Part shown: positions 12,345 through 23,755 of the stretch, in pieces | How positions within the stretch are numbered: position 1 is the stretch's first letter | Layout: every line of letters begins with the position of its first letter | Assembly: GCA_024362935.1 (NCBI GenBank) | Contig: JANCRA010000116.1 | Coordinates: forward strand, 556,501 to 620,500 | DNA from: Setophaga petechia | Lineage: Eukaryota; Chordata; Aves; Passeriformes; Parulidae | Reading direction: 5' to 3' | Length of the DNA stretch: 64,000 bases | Translations under genes and position numbers: made by a program | The notes under the pieces: generated by a model | What the model was told of the DNA's origin: nothing | Databases searched by the model: none | Seen by the model: only the letters and a program-made list of their open reading frames with translations

Positions 12345-13500
12345 CCTAAGATCCCTCAACACGAAACCAGGATCAAACAGAGTCTATGGCAGAGAAACCT
12401 CACCCAGGGCTCTGCTGTGCCTCTGGCAGCACTCTGCCCTTCCTCCCTCCCTCCTCCTCCTCCTCGGGTGCCAAGAATTCCTGCCATTTCTTTAGCTCCT
12501 GCTTTGTTTCAGCATCAACAACATTCCCTCAGCAGAACGTTTGTGAGGTCACCACACTTTGAAGCAGAACCATCAGAGACCAAAGTTTCTGATTCCTTTT
12601 CTTCTCCTTATCTCACAAAGTTCTGACCTCATGTCTACCAAGACACCAAGTCTAAAACCCCGGGAATTTAAAAAAAAAACAAACAAACTGCTTTTTTTCT
12701 GCCTTTTAATGAAGAGTTTTGAAGCCTGAGAGATGGTTTTGAATGCCTGACATTGGCAATGGCCAAGCCCACACCTCTTAAACCCAGCCTAGAGCAGCAA
12801 ATTCATCCAAGGAGTTATTTTGCTTCATACTGGGAGGGAATTTCTATAAAATAGAGGAATTCCAGGAGTTCAGTGAGGATTAGCTGGTAGATGACACCAC
12901 CCAAACGTTCCTTCATGGACTGTGCTGGAGAAATCTCCACTGGCTTAGGGGATTTAACTCCAGGGCATCCCTGAGCCTGCAGCTGGAGCTGGCTGATCAG
13001 GGAACCTGGAAAGTCAACTTGGAAAGAGGGACTGGCTCCAAAGGAGGTTATCCCTCATCCCCCAGTCACCAGATTGGATTAGAACTAATTGGATCTGATG
13101 AGTCCCATCCAGCCAAGCTGGAGAAAAGAGCATTAGGAGAAGGAAGGAAAAAACTCATTCATTAGGGCTGGGAGGTGAAGATGGAGGCAGAGAGATGGAA
13201 AACTGGGCTCTTTCCCAACTGGAGCTTTCCCAAGCCAAGGAGAACAGAATGGAAGAGTCTAAGGGAAGGGAAAGCAATCAGGATCCGAGTGGGGAAGGAA
13301 CTTAGAGAGGAGCAAGAGCAAGGGAGGGAGGAAACATCACTGCCAAGACAATTCCAGCAGGGATGGCCACAGCAGCCCCACAGCTGGATGCTTCAAGGGA
13401 AGGGAATGGTGCAGTCTGGAGCAAGGCTGGAGAAAAGTGGGATTCATGCTGAGACAAAGTGAAAATTTTCCAGGATAGAAATCCGTTTTGCTTTAGGGGA
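12345..13500. other. Non-repetitive intron
   Basis: No exon, RNA gene or array was recognised. It holds a short A run at 12670-12680 and purine-rich text at 13130-13450. An open frame near 13175-13460 has no recognisable domain or splice context. Confidence 0.55.
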
Positions 13501-13502
13501 AA

Positions 13503-13917
13503 TGTACATTTCTGAGTTGAGTCTGTAGTTACAAACCATGGTTATTTAGCCTGACTGGAAGGCCTAAGCTCAGTGAAGTTATTTCAGTGAAGGACAGAGA
13601 TGAGGAGGGAGACAGAAGATGATAGAGAGAGACAGAGACTGCTGTGAGAGCAGGTCAACCTGACCTAAGAATTCTTTCTGATAAAGAAGAACTAGTGGCA
13701 AATGTCACGAAGTTCATAAAAATGAATATGTATGAGCCTATTGTGAAACTGTATGCACATATATTTGGGAGAGGGGATATAAAGAGACCTGAAGTTCCCA
13801 GAGGTACCCATGCCTTTTAGGGAGAGGAATCTCTGCAAGCATCCAGCGCTGTAATAAAACATACCAGCTTTACAACTTCTACAAAGTTGTGGAGTTCTTT
13901 CCTTTTTCTCCACAAAA
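13503..13917 (+). mobile_element. Probable solo LTR of an endogenous retrovirus
   Basis: A block of about 415 bp opens with tgtacatttctgagttg and ends in ctccaca. It contains a TATA-like box (gggatataaagagac, about 13775-13790) and a poly(A) signal aataaaac about 70 bp further on. This is the U3-R-U5 order expected of a plus-oriented LTR. No gag, pol or env reading frame flanks it, so it would be a solo LTR. The style resembles songbird ERV LTRs as I remember them. Exact ends and target-site duplication are not certain. Confidence 0.65.
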
Positions 13918-14159
13918 CAATGCTGAGAACACAACAAACTTGGTTTGGGAGATGGTGGAGCAAGAAGGATGAGGGGCCATGCCCAAGACAAGAGGGAATT
14001 GTCTCATACCAAGTTTTCCATGCACCTTGATCCTGTCCAGAGGCACTGCTGGGGTGGTGGGGATGGGCTGGGGCAGAGGGAGAGGAAGGAATGAGAACAA
14101 ACCTGCTGGGAATGGAGACATCCCAGTGGAACGAGAGAGAAAATACTGCAGAGGGGCAC

Positions 14160-14258
14160 ATGGGGTTTGGGAGGGGACAGTCACGGGAGGAAATGGAGTT
14201 TGGGAGGGGACAGTCACAGGAGGAAATGGAGTTTGGGAGGGGACAGTCATGGGAGGAA
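14160..14258. repeat. Short tandem repeat, 34-bp unit x3
   Basis: Three nearly identical units containing gtttgggaggggacagtca followed by gggaggaa sit directly before the CR1 fragment at 14259. Confidence 0.93.
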
Positions 14259-14402
14259 CCTTAAGGATCATCTACTTCCAACCCCCTGCCTTGGACACCT
14301 TCCACCATCCCAGGCTGCTCCAAGCCCCGTCCAGCCTGGCCTGGGACACTCCCAGGGATGGGCTTGGCAGCACCCAGCAGGTGCCAGGTGCTCCTGACTC
14401 CA
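14259..14402 (-). mobile_element. CR1 3' fragment, reverse orientation
   Basis: It begins aaccttaaggatcatcta, then continues with the ccaaccccctgcc and ggctgctccaagccc steps of reverse CR1 3' ends, and stops at about 14400. Confidence 0.82.
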
Positions 14403-15050
14403 GGGGCAGGATGATGATGATGGGCACGGGGAGCAATCCCAGAGAGCCCCATGTCCTTGTCCCCCACAAGAACCCCATGTCCTTGTGCCTTTGGGAATGG
14501 CTGCTCAGCTCCAGCGATTTTGGGGCTCCATGGAGGAACTGCCAGGCTGAATTTCCAGTCTGAGAGATCCAACCACTCCCTTTGGGGCCTGAGAATGAAC
14601 AGGGAAAGGGATGTGCAGGAACAGCTTTGGAGCAGAGAGATGCACACTTTAGAGCCAGGCAATGCTTCATTTCAAATTTAAACTTCATTTAAAAGAGAAG
14701 TTGATCACCAGCTCCTGGGATCCCCTGGGATTTTCCCCCTGCTCCCATGGAGGAGGGAGCCTGGCCACGCTCCATCCCCTCTCCTTCCTCCAGCCCCCGA
14801 ATGTCTCCTGGCTGCCCCGAGCAGGGCAGAGCAGGCGGTGGGAGGGCTCCAGCTCTCCCGGCTGATTATGGACATCACACCCCATTCACAGGCTGTCAGC
14901 GCAGCCTCGCAGACAATTATCGGGAACGAGGAGAGGATTGGAAAAATCCACAGGGGCACCTCCACCTGGAGAGGAGAGCGAGAAATGGTGTGCGAGAGGT
15001 CAGCGTGCGACAGGGAGGGGAAGGAGGAGCAGCCCCAGGCACGGGGAGGA
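14403..15050. other. Non-repetitive intron
   Basis: It includes a small gatgatgatgatggg run at 14410. 14800-15050 is moderately GC-rich with a few CpGs. No exon was recognised. Confidence 0.5.
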
Positions 15051-15054
15051 GCGG

Positions 15055-16575
15055 GAGTGCTGGAAAGGGAAGGAATGGGAGTGATGGAAAGGGAAGGAAT
15101 GGGATTGATGGAAAGGGAAGGAATGGGAGTGATGGAAAGGGATGGAATGGGATTGATGGAAAGGGAAGAAATGGGAGTGATGGAAAGGGAAGGAATGGGA
15201 GTGATGGAAAGGGAAGGAATGGGATTGATGGAAAGGGATTGCTGGAAAGGGATGGAATGGGACTGATGGAAAGGGAAAGAATGGGATTGCTGGAATGGGA
15301 TGGAATGGGATTGATGGAAAGGGATTGCTGGAAAGGGATGGAATTGGATTGATGGAAAGGAAAGGAATGGGATTGCTGGAATGGGAAGGAGTGGGATTGA
15401 TGGAATGGGTAGGGAAGGAATGGGATTGCTGGAAAGGGAAGGAATGGGATTCCTGGTGTGGGAAGGAATGGGATTGATTGTGTGGGAAAGAATGGGATTG
15501 CTGGAAAGGGAAGGAGTGGGATTTCTGACATGGGAAGGAGTGGGATTGATAGAAAAGGAAGGAATGGGACTGCTGGAAAGGGAAGGACTGGGATTGATGG
15601 AAAGGGATGGAATGGGATTGCTGGAATGGGATGGAATGGGATTGATGGAAAGGGAAGGAGTGGGATTGCTGGAAAGAGAAGAAATGGGATTGATGGTGTG
15701 GGAAGGAATGGGATGGAATGGGATTGATGGTGTGGGAAGGAATGGGACTGGTGGAAAGGGAAGGAATGGGATTGCTGGAATGGGATGGAATGGGGTTGCT
15801 GGAATGGGAAGGAGTGGGATTGCTGGAAATGGAAGGATTGAGATTGCTGGAAATGGAAGGATTTGGATTGCTGGAAAGGGAAAGAGTGGGAGTGCTGGAA
15901 AGGGATGGAATGGGACTGGTGGAAAGGGGAGGAATGGGATTGCTGGAAAGAGAAGGAATGGTAGTGATGGTGTGGGAAGAAATGGGATTACTGGAATGGG
16001 ATGGAATGGAATAGAATGGGAGGGATGGAAAAGGAAGGAATAGGATTGATGGAAAGGGAAGGAGTGGAATTGCTGACATGGGAAGGAATGGGATTGATGG
16101 AAAGAGAAGGAATGGGATTGATGGAAAGGGAAGGATTGGGATTGCTGACATGGGAAGGAATGGGATTGATAGAAAGAGAAGGAATAGGATTGATGGAAAG
16201 GGAAGGATTGGGATTGATGGTGTGGGAAGAAATGGGATTGATGGAAAGGAAAGGAAAGGATTTGGATTGATGGAAAGGGAAGGAATGGGATTGATGGAAA
16301 GGAAAGGAAAGGATTTGGATTGATGGAAAGGGAAGGAATGGGATTGATGGAAAGGAAAGGAAAGGATTTGGATTGATGGAAAGGGAAGGAATGGGATTGA
16401 TGGTGTGGGAAGGAATGGGTTTGCTGGCATGGGAGGGAATAGGACTGATGGAAAAGGAAGAAATGGGATTGATGGAAATGGAAGGATTGGGATTGATGGA
16501 AAGGGAAGAAATGTGATTGCTGGAAAGGGAAGGAGTGGGATTGCTGGAAAAGGAAGGATTGGGATTGCAGGATTT
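15055..16575. repeat. Minisatellite, 25-bp unit (purine-rich plus strand)
   Basis: About 60 copies of a unit close to gattgctggaaagggaagg followed by aatgg. Variants include gattgatgg, tggtgtggg and tgctgacatgg. Three tandem larger blocks at about 16225-16395 each contain ggaaaggaaaggaaaggat. Because 25 is not a multiple of three and the unit has few stops, long open frames appear in all frames (up to about 650 codons on the minus strand). They are artefacts. Confidence 0.97.
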
Positions 16576-16945
16576 GGAGCTGCTCTTGGCAGAACTGGAA
16601 GCTGTCATCAGGGAAATTGAAAAGCTGATGGAGAAAGCTCCAATCCCACAGCAAAACTGGGAGATGCTTGAAGGAGAAGGTCCAGAGGGACCCAGAAAAT
16701 GACCCCAGAGGGTTCCAGAGGAGTCAGCCCAGGTTAACCCCACCAGCCATCAATCCACCCTAGCAGCAGTGACAATGCAGGAAACAGGGAATGGCTGCTC
16801 ATGGTCCTTGGCTGATTTAATTTCAGACCTTTCAGCACAGCCCCAAGAGTCACCTCTCACCCAAAGTCTGATCTAAGTCCCCAAGAGCTGAGCCAGCACC
16901 AAAAGGGATCAGCAGTGCCAGAGCAAATGGAGCTGGGATCTGGAA
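16576..16945. other. Intron flanking the 25-bp array, including a short acidic open frame
   Basis: 16568-16702 continues an open frame out of the array and reads a Leu/Glu-rich, coiled-coil-like peptide containing LLLAELEAVIREIEKLMEK. No splice site or homologue was recognised, and the frame opens inside the repeat, so it is not called a gene. The rest is ordinary intron. Confidence 0.35.
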
Positions 16946-17085
16946 TTAGGAATCAGAAAATCCTGGAATGGGTTGGGTTGGAAGGGCCTTAAATCCCCTC
17001 TCATCCACCCCTCACCTCCCTCTGGGCCAGGGTGCTCCCAGCTGCCCTTGGACACTTCCAGGGATTGCCCCATTTCCCTGGGCAA
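16946..17085 (-). mobile_element. CR1 3' fragment, reverse orientation
   Basis: It carries aatcctggaatgggttggg, then ggaagggccttaaatcccc and the cccttggacacttccaggg step typical of reverse CR1 ends. Confidence 0.8.
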
Positions 17086-17649
17086 AAGAAACCTATTTCC
17101 ACATAGAAATAATAAAGTTGTTATAAATAATTATTATCTATATAAAATTACAATATCTAAAAAGCAATTGTTGCCAATAAAATCGGCTTCATGCAGCTTT
17201 TTTAATCTCCTAAAAGCGTGAAAAATAGCAGAGTAAGAGTGTGTGTGTGTCAGCTGGAAAGAGTTTCTGTCTCATCACAGCCCCCCTGATCTGTGCAGCT
17301 CTTGGCACTGGAATACTGGGGGAATAAAAAATTCCAAACATTTCAAATACATTTGGTCTTTCTCAAGTCTTTTTACTTCTCCCTGCCTTTGTTTGCCTTG
17401 TTTAGGAAAACCAGCTGGTGTTAATTGCACTTCATGCACCACCAGCATGAACAGCAGCCAGATATCAGGAATTGGAGCCTGATCCCAGGAATCCACTCAA
17501 TTGTTTGGGGAAAAAAAATTACATTATCACTCTTCAGAACCGCAGTAAAATGAGGGAGAGAAAGAAAAGGCAGGAAAGAGGCAGGTGGGGGGAAAGTGGG
17601 ATAAAAATAAATTACAATCATAGAAAGAGAAATGGAGATGTTAGAGGAT
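17086..17649. other. AT-rich non-repetitive intron
   Basis: 17100-17220 is very AT-rich, with a short gtgtgtgtgt run at 17240. No exon or RNA gene was recognised. Confidence 0.5.
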
Positions 17650-17856
17650 GGAATTCCCAGAGCAGCTGGGGCTGCCCCTGGATCTCTGCAATGTCCAAGG
17701 CCAGGCTGGACATTGGGGCTTGGATCCACCTGGGACAGTGGGAGGTGTCCCTGCCCATGGATGGGGTGGAATGGGATTTGGGATTTGGGATTTGGGATTT
17801 GAGATTTGGGATTTGGGATTTGAGATTTGGGATTTGGGATTTGGGATTTGGGATCT
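17650..17856 (+). mobile_element. CR1 3' fragment followed by a gggattt heptamer array
   Basis: 17650-17770 is the last part of a CR1 3' end, with the same wording as the copy at 1440-1560. Immediately after it, 17772-17854 is about 12 copies of tgggatt, some with tgagatt. The heptamer probably grew from the CR1 tail. A shorter run of the same gggattt type occurs at 33091-33110. Confidence 0.85.
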
Positions 17857-18394
17857 GTTCCAGCCCAAACACCTTTCCCAGCCTTATTCCAAGTGGTTCC
17901 TTCACCTGAGTCATGCACAGGAGAGGGGATGAAGTCCTGGACCTGGCACAGCTCTGTGCTCTGACTTGGGTTGGGATGGGAGCAGTTGGAGAGAAAAGGA
18001 AATGTGGGGAGAAAAATATGGAATAAAAGAATCTTGATCCTTCTCCAAATTCACCCTGTAGGGATTTAAATCAGGAGTTGTGGCTGCAGCAATTCCTGTC
18101 TCTCTAAAAAGGGAAGAAAATCAGGATATTTGCAAAGATTTCCCATTTGACTGCAGGACAATGAGGCCAAAGCCAGCCCTGATGGAGGTGGAAACACAGG
18201 GAGACACAGGTCTCCCCCCAATGACTGACCCCACATCCCACAGCCTCCCTGCTCTGCAGGGCTTCCTCCAGGCTGCTGGGAGCTGTGAGGGCTTTCAGGA
18301 CACAGCAATCCACAACTGCAGGAGTGTTTTCAGCTGGGAGACACAGAAACCTCACTGCACACCCCCTGTGCCATCCCTGCTCTGCTGGGAAGGT
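17857..18394. other. Non-repetitive intron
   Basis: No exon, RNA gene or array was recognised between the heptamer repeat and the long array that follows. Confidence 0.5.
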
Positions 18395-20345
18395 TTTCTT
18401 CCAACATCACAGAGGAGAAGAACCTTTATAGGTTGCTGCCCTTCATGGTCCACATGGAGAAAGCCTCCCAAGATCAGGAAAAAACACCTGTGAAGGCTGC
18501 TGCTCTTTGTGGAGGGAAATCTCCCAATATCCAGAAGGAGAAGAACCTCTAAAGGCTGCTGCCCTTCATGTTTCATGTGGAGAAAACCTCCTTCCAACAC
18601 CAGGAAAAACACCTCTGGAGGCTGCTGGTCTCTGTGCTCTGCATGGAGGGAAACCTCCCAACATCCAGAAGGAGAAGAACCTCTAAAGAAGAATCTCACA
18701 TGCTGCTCTTCATGCTCCATGTGGAGGAAAAGCTCCTTCCAACATCAGGAAGGAGAAGAACCCGTGAAGGTTTTTGCCCTTCATGCTCTATGTGGAGGAA
18801 AAGCTCCAAACATCCAGGAGAACCTCTAAAAGCTGCTGCCCTTCATATTTCACATGGAGGAAAAGCTCCTTCCAACATCAGGATGGAAGAAGAACCCCTG
18901 AAGGTTTTTGCCCTTCATGATCCACATGGAAGAAAATATCCTTCCAACACCAGGAAGGAGAAGAACCCATGAAAGTTGCTGCCCTTCATGCTCCACATGG
19001 AGAAAAATATTTCAGCATCCAGAAGAAGAACCCCTAAAGGCTGCTGCCCTTCATATTTCACGTGGAGGAAAAGTTCCTTCCAACATCAGGATAGAAGAAG
19101 AACCCAAGAAGGTTTTTGCCGTTCATGCTCCATGTGGAAGAAAAACATCTCAATATCCAAAAGGAGAAGAACCCCTAAAGGCTGCTGCCCTTCATATTTC
19201 ACATGGAGGAAAAGCTCCTTCCAACATCAGGATAGAAGAACCCCAAAAGGTTTTTGCCCTTCATGCTCTGTGTGGAGAAAAACATCCCAACATCCAAAAG
19301 GAGAAGATCCTCTAAAGGCTGCTGCCCTCCATGCTCCATGTGGAGGAAAAGCTTCCAACATCTGGAAGGAGAAGCTCTAAAAGCTGCTGCCCTTCATATT
19401 TCACATGGAGGAAAAACTCATTCCAACATCAGGATAGAAGAAGAACCCCAGAAGGTTTTTGCCCTTCATGCTCCATGTGGAAGAAAACCTCCCAAACATC
19501 AGGAAGGAGAAGAACCCCTGAAGGGTTTTACCCTTCATCCTCCACATGGAGGAAAACCTCCCAAACACCAGGAAGAAGAACCCTTGAAGGTTTTTGCCGT
19601 TCATGCTCCATGTGGAGAAAAAGCTTCCAACATCCAGAAGGAGAAGCTCTAAAAGCTGCTGCCCTTCATATTTCACATGGAGGAAAAGCTCATTCCAACA
19701 TCAGGATAGAAGAACTCCTAAATGTTTTTGCCCTTCAGCTTCACATGGAAGAAAACCTCCCAAACATGAGGAAGGAGAAGAACCCCTGAAGGGTTTTGCC
19801 CTTCATCCTCCACATGGAGGAAAACCTCCCAAACATCAGGAAGAAGAACCCTTGAAGCATTTTGCCCTTCGTGCTCCACATGGAGAAAAACATCCCAATA
19901 TCCAAAAGGAGAAGGACCTGTAAAGGCTTCTGCCCTTCATATTTCATGCAGAGGAAAAGCTCCTTCCAACATCAGGATAGAAGAAGAATCCCAGAAGGTT
20001 TTTCTACCCTTCCTGCTCCACATGGAAGAAAACATCCCAACATAAGGAAGAAGAACCCCTAAAGGATTTTGCCCTTCCTGCTCCATGTGGAGAAAAAGTT
20101 TCCAACATCAGGGTAGAAGAACCCATGAAGGTTTTTGCCCTTCATGCTCCATATGGGGAAAAATATTCCAGCATGCAGAAGAAGAACTTCTAAAGGCTGC
20201 TGCCCTTCACATTTCATGTGAAGGAAAAGCTCCTTCCAACATCAGGGTAGAAGAAGAACCCCAGAAGGTTTTTGCCCTTCCTGCTCCATGTGGAAGAAAA
20301 CCTCCCAAACATCAGGAAGGAGAACCCCTGAAGGTTTTTTTGCTC
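18395..20345. repeat. Complex minisatellite, unit about 65-85 bp
   Basis: About 25 irregular units. Each contains a subset of the modules gctgctgcccttcat, catggaggaaaagctcc, ttccaacatcaggatagaag and aggagaagaacccctgaagg. Modules are shuffled and deleted between units. The plus strand has several open frames of about 100-150 codons, rich in Cys, His, Lys and Trp, that mimic zinc-finger-like spacing. The frame changes from unit to unit, so no protein is supported. Confidence 0.95.
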
Positions 20346-21085
20346 TTCTCCACCCTGGACCATCCACAGCCCCACAGAAATCACCTTCCTGTCCCTGTGG
20401 CACTGTTCTGTCCCCCTGAGCACCCAGCTCCAAGCCAGCACTGTTCCACACACTCAGAGCATCCTGGTGGGATGCCAGCCTGGGGACAGGGTGGCACTGC
20501 CCAGGATGGAGCAGCTCCCCTCTGCAGGGAGATCTCTGCTTGCACCAGGCTGAAACTCCCCAATTTTATGAAAATCCCTGGGAGCTTCCCACACCTCTTT
20601 GCACAGGGGTGTTCCCCAGAGCACCCCAAGGTCCCTTCTGCCCTCTGGAGCTGCTCTGAGCTGCCCAAGGAGTTCCAGCTGCCCAAGCCCTGCACAGCCC
20701 TGCAGCACGGACACCTCCACACCCACGGGGTCCTTACCAAAGCCTCCCAGCTGCTTGGGGGACAAAGCTCTGCCAAGATCCTTGTCCGTGTGTGCTGCCC
20801 CTCTAATCTGCCCCTGTTCCAAGAGGGAGAGGAGCATTAATGCCAAAACCACGGGATCAGCAGCACCACAGTGTGCCGGGGAGTGAGGGGCAGCAGCACG
20901 CCCAGCTGGGGACTGTCACCTCAGGGACACACAAGGGGACAAAAATGCTGGCCTAAGCACTGGGGGGCTCAGGGAAACCATCCCATGCTTCCCCTGGAAG
21001 CTGTGGATGGAAAACCAAAGCGTTGAGGTTGTTAGGATGGGGATTAGGGTTAAAACTGAGCTGGAAAAGTGAGCACAGCTCCTGG
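20346..21085. other. Non-repetitive intron
   Basis: GC-moderate. A minus-strand open stretch across 20740-20850 ends in a possible donor (gtaagg at about 20734-20739), but the peptide matches no known family and lacks a good acceptor. Confidence 0.45.
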
Positions 21086-21236
21086 GTGAGGAGGTGGGAG
21101 CTCAGGTGAGCCAGGCTGGGTTTTGAGCTCAGGTGAGCCAGTCCAGGAGCCCAGGTGAGCCAGGCTGGGAGCCCAGGTGAGTTAGGCTGGGTTTTGAGCT
21201 CAGGTGAGCCAGGCTGGGCTGTGAGCAGGGTGAGCT
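21086..21236. repeat. Short minisatellite, about 27-bp unit (aggtgagccaggctggg)
   Basis: Five or six units of the form gagctcaggtgagccaggct with gttttga or agccc variation. Each unit carries a consensus-like 5' splice site word (caggtgag) on the plus strand, which is antisense to SFXN5. Confidence 0.9.
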
Positions 21237-21695
21237 CTGCAGGAGGGGACAGCAGAGGGGACAGGAGCAGCAGTGGCCAGCACACAGACTGAGACATGGC
21301 AAAACCATCCTGCACAGGGGTACCCAGTACAATGGAGTTTTCCCTCAAAACCTCGAGGCAATTCAACAACTCCTCACCCTTTGGAAAATGGTCAGGCAGC
21401 TGCACGAGAAGCAAATTCTCTGTGACTTGAAAAAATGGGGAAATGTCTTGGCCAGAGGGAAAAATACCAACTGCTGTGGGATCTGTAGTGCTCCAAAGGA
21501 AAAGTCCTAACCACTCAGTTTGGGGCTGAAACCCCAGTGTAAGGAATAACTTTCCCAAGCTGCTCCTCCAAACTGTTCCTGCCCCTGATGTCAATCTGTG
21601 CTCCTGGGAATGTATCAAAACCCACAAGAGCTTGATTTTAGGAATGTTAAAAGCTTCTCTCACAGATTATTTCACACTGAACTGCAGAGGAGACC
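21237..21695. other. Non-repetitive intron
   Basis: No gene or array was recognised. A minus-strand open frame crosses the array and this segment, but its sequence looks random. Confidence 0.5.
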
Positions 21696-22075
21696 CCAGA
21701 GCTGCTCCAGGGCTGGAGCCAGGCTGGGAGAGCTGGGAATGTTCACCCAGAGAAGGGAAAAATCCAGGGAATCCTAAATGTCCCTAAAGAGGCTCCAGGA
21801 GAGCTGGAGAGGGACTGGGGACAAGGGACAGAGGGACAGCACCCAGGGAATGGCTCCCACTGGGAAAGGGGAGATTGGGCTGGGATCTGGGCAAGGAATT
21901 CCTGCCTGGGCTGGAATTCCCAGATTTGCTGGGGCTGCCCCTGGATCCCTGGCAGTGCCCAAGGCCAGGCTGGACATTGGGAGCAGCCTGGGACAGTGGG
22001 AGGTGTCCCTGCCATGGCAGGGGTGGCACTTGAGGTCCCTTCCCACCCAAACCATTCCAGGGTTCCACACCATGA
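21696..22075 (+). mobile_element. CR1 3' fragment, about 380 bp
   Basis: It starts near cagagctgctccagggctgg and ends with cacccaaaccattccaggg. The body is nearly identical in wording to the copies at 1290, 45250 and 57115. It differs from the 1290 copy by a diagnostic gap in the segment after the aggctgga step. Confidence 0.87.
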
Positions 22076-22472
22076 CCTGAGCTCCAGCTGCAGCTTGGAA
22101 CACATCCACAGGGGAAGATGTCCTTCCATCCCCAGTGGAACATTCCAGAACTCTGCCTCTCCTCTCCTGCCACCCAGAGCCCTGCAGCCTCGAGGTCTCT
22201 AAATTAGCCTGGTTCATTAATTCCCCACCAATTAATGCACGAGGGAAGAGTGGGAGTTCACAGAGCAGCCAAGGCACAGCAGGAGGGGCTGGGTTCTGGT
22301 TCTGCTGCAAAGCTCGGGCATGCAGGGCCAGCCACAGCCCAGGTGACAGCATTTGCTGGTTATCAAAACAGAGTTAAGTCAATTAAAAGACATCAACATG
22401 CTCAGCAATCCAAAAAACATCTCCCAAGCAGCTCCTTAGTCATGAAATCCAGAGATATAAAGAGTTACCCAC

Positions 22473-22538
22473 TGCTATTGAGACAGCACTTATGACAGCT
22501 CCCAAGTAGCCCTGGATGAACTTGGATGTCGGAGAAGG
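22473..22538 (-). CDS. SFXN5: Sideroflexin-5 exon W6 (second membrane helix)
   Basis: Twenty-two codons start with PSPT and continue [18 protein letters not shown], a small-residue hydrophobic helix. The acceptor follows a long T-rich tract ending in ccaaag. The donor is placed at gtgggt, because the next exon begins with the Val codon GTG in frame. Using the GT three bases further on would give a stop codon across the junction. Length is 66 nt with phase 0 at both ends. The following intron is the longest complete one in the window, at 15.3 kb. Confidence 0.96.
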
Positions 22539-22985
22539 CTTTGGAAAGAAAAACAAAACATATTTTCAATAAACAAACTTCTGGTTATTAATATTCAACC
22601 CTTTTCCCCCCCTTTTTTTTTGTTTGTTTGTTTTGGTTTTGGTGTATTTGTTTCAGAGCAGAGACAGGTTTAATTTTGTCATATTGTTCTGTGACACATG
22701 GGCTGTCATCCCAAGAGGCAAAAGCGAGGAAATCGTGGCCTCCTGAGCAAGGTTACAGGGAATGGAAAATTAATTGGCATCAGAAAATTATAATAATAGC
22801 AGCTCAAAGGAAGGATGTGAGTGAAATTCAGCAAATGGTACCAAATTAGCATTTCCACCCTGGAGTGCTGAACCCCAAACTCGCCACAGTCAATATTTCA
22901 TCTGTGAAATGTTCTCTCAGTGAGCTGGATGGATTCCAGCTCAGCTTCCCACATCCCAACACGGGATGAATGGAGGCTGAGGAGA
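22539..22985. other. Non-repetitive intron, candidate conserved noncoding element
   Basis: After a T-rich tract next to the W6 acceptor (22600-22640), 22640-22915 is single-copy text with balanced composition and words such as ggaaaattaattggcatc and ccaaattagcattt. This texture is typical of conserved noncoding elements. No open frame or RNA fold is claimed. Confidence 0.35.
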
Positions 22986-23340
22986 AGGAAGGGAGCAGGG
23001 ACAGCCCAGCAAGGATGGAACAGGGACAGCATCACCAAGATTGGAACAGGGACAGCATCACCAAGGTTGGAACAGGGACAGCATCACCAAGGATGGAACA
23101 GGGACAGAATCACCGAGGAAGCAGCAGGGACAGCCCCACCAAGGATGGAGTAGGAACAGCCCCAGCATTTCCCAGGGACAGCCCCACCAAGGATGGAGCA
23201 GGAACAGCCCCACCAAGGATGGAGCAGGGACAGCCCCACCAAGGATGGAGCAGGGACAGCTCCAGCACTTCCCAGGAACAGCCCCAACATTTCCCAGGGA
23301 CAGCCCCAGCACTTCCCAGGGACAGCCCCAGCACCTCCCA
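22986..23340. repeat. Minisatellite, about 25-28 bp unit (acagggacagc type)
   Basis: Thirteen or so units of aaggatggaacagggacagc with atcacc or cccacc. The later half mixes in a second unit type containing agcacttcccagggacag. Its core acagggac is close to that of the 11460, 53548 and 56275 arrays. Confidence 0.94.
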
Positions 23341-23755
23341 CATGAACAAACCCCTGGGAGATGGGATCATGGAGTTTCCTCCTGCTCCCCCAACCCAGGG
23401 ACCATTCTGCTCTGTGCTCTTTCAGATCCCAGTTGAACCATCCCAGACCAGTTGGGACCATGGACTGGTTCAGCTCCGAGTCCTTGAGCCTCATTTCTGT
23501 GCCTGCAGTGATTCCCAGATCCTTGTGCTGGTTACACTGAGTTTAAACACGGGACAATGGCCAGTCCAGAAATCCCCCAGTGGGCACCCCAGAGGGTTCA
23601 TGGCCAGGGAAGAGGCAGGATTGGTGTTTCCATGTGGGAATGCCCCAGGGCAGGCCCACAGCTGCCTCATGGCTGTGTGTAGGAATTGGCACAGCTGTGA
23701 CTCAAATTTTACCCCCAAAAAACCAGGCATGATTTTGAAGCCCTGGGAATAATTT
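23341..23755. other. Non-repetitive intron
   Basis: No exon, RNA gene or array was recognised. Confidence 0.5.

Noticed and set aside
14705..16654. Open frame of about 650 codons on the minus strand, rich in Pro, Ser, Phe and His
   Set aside because: It lies on the 25-bp array. A stop-free unit whose length is not a multiple of three is open in all frames, and the other frames are equally long. No start context, splice site or domain.
18395..20345. Cys/His-rich open frames that look like zinc-finger arrays
   Set aside because: The spacing does not match C2H2 fingers, the frame changes between units, and units vary in length.
20734..20850. Minus-strand open stretch with a gtaagg donor
   Set aside because: The peptide matches no sideroflexin segment, and W6-W7 are already joined in perfect phase, so no extra exon is needed.
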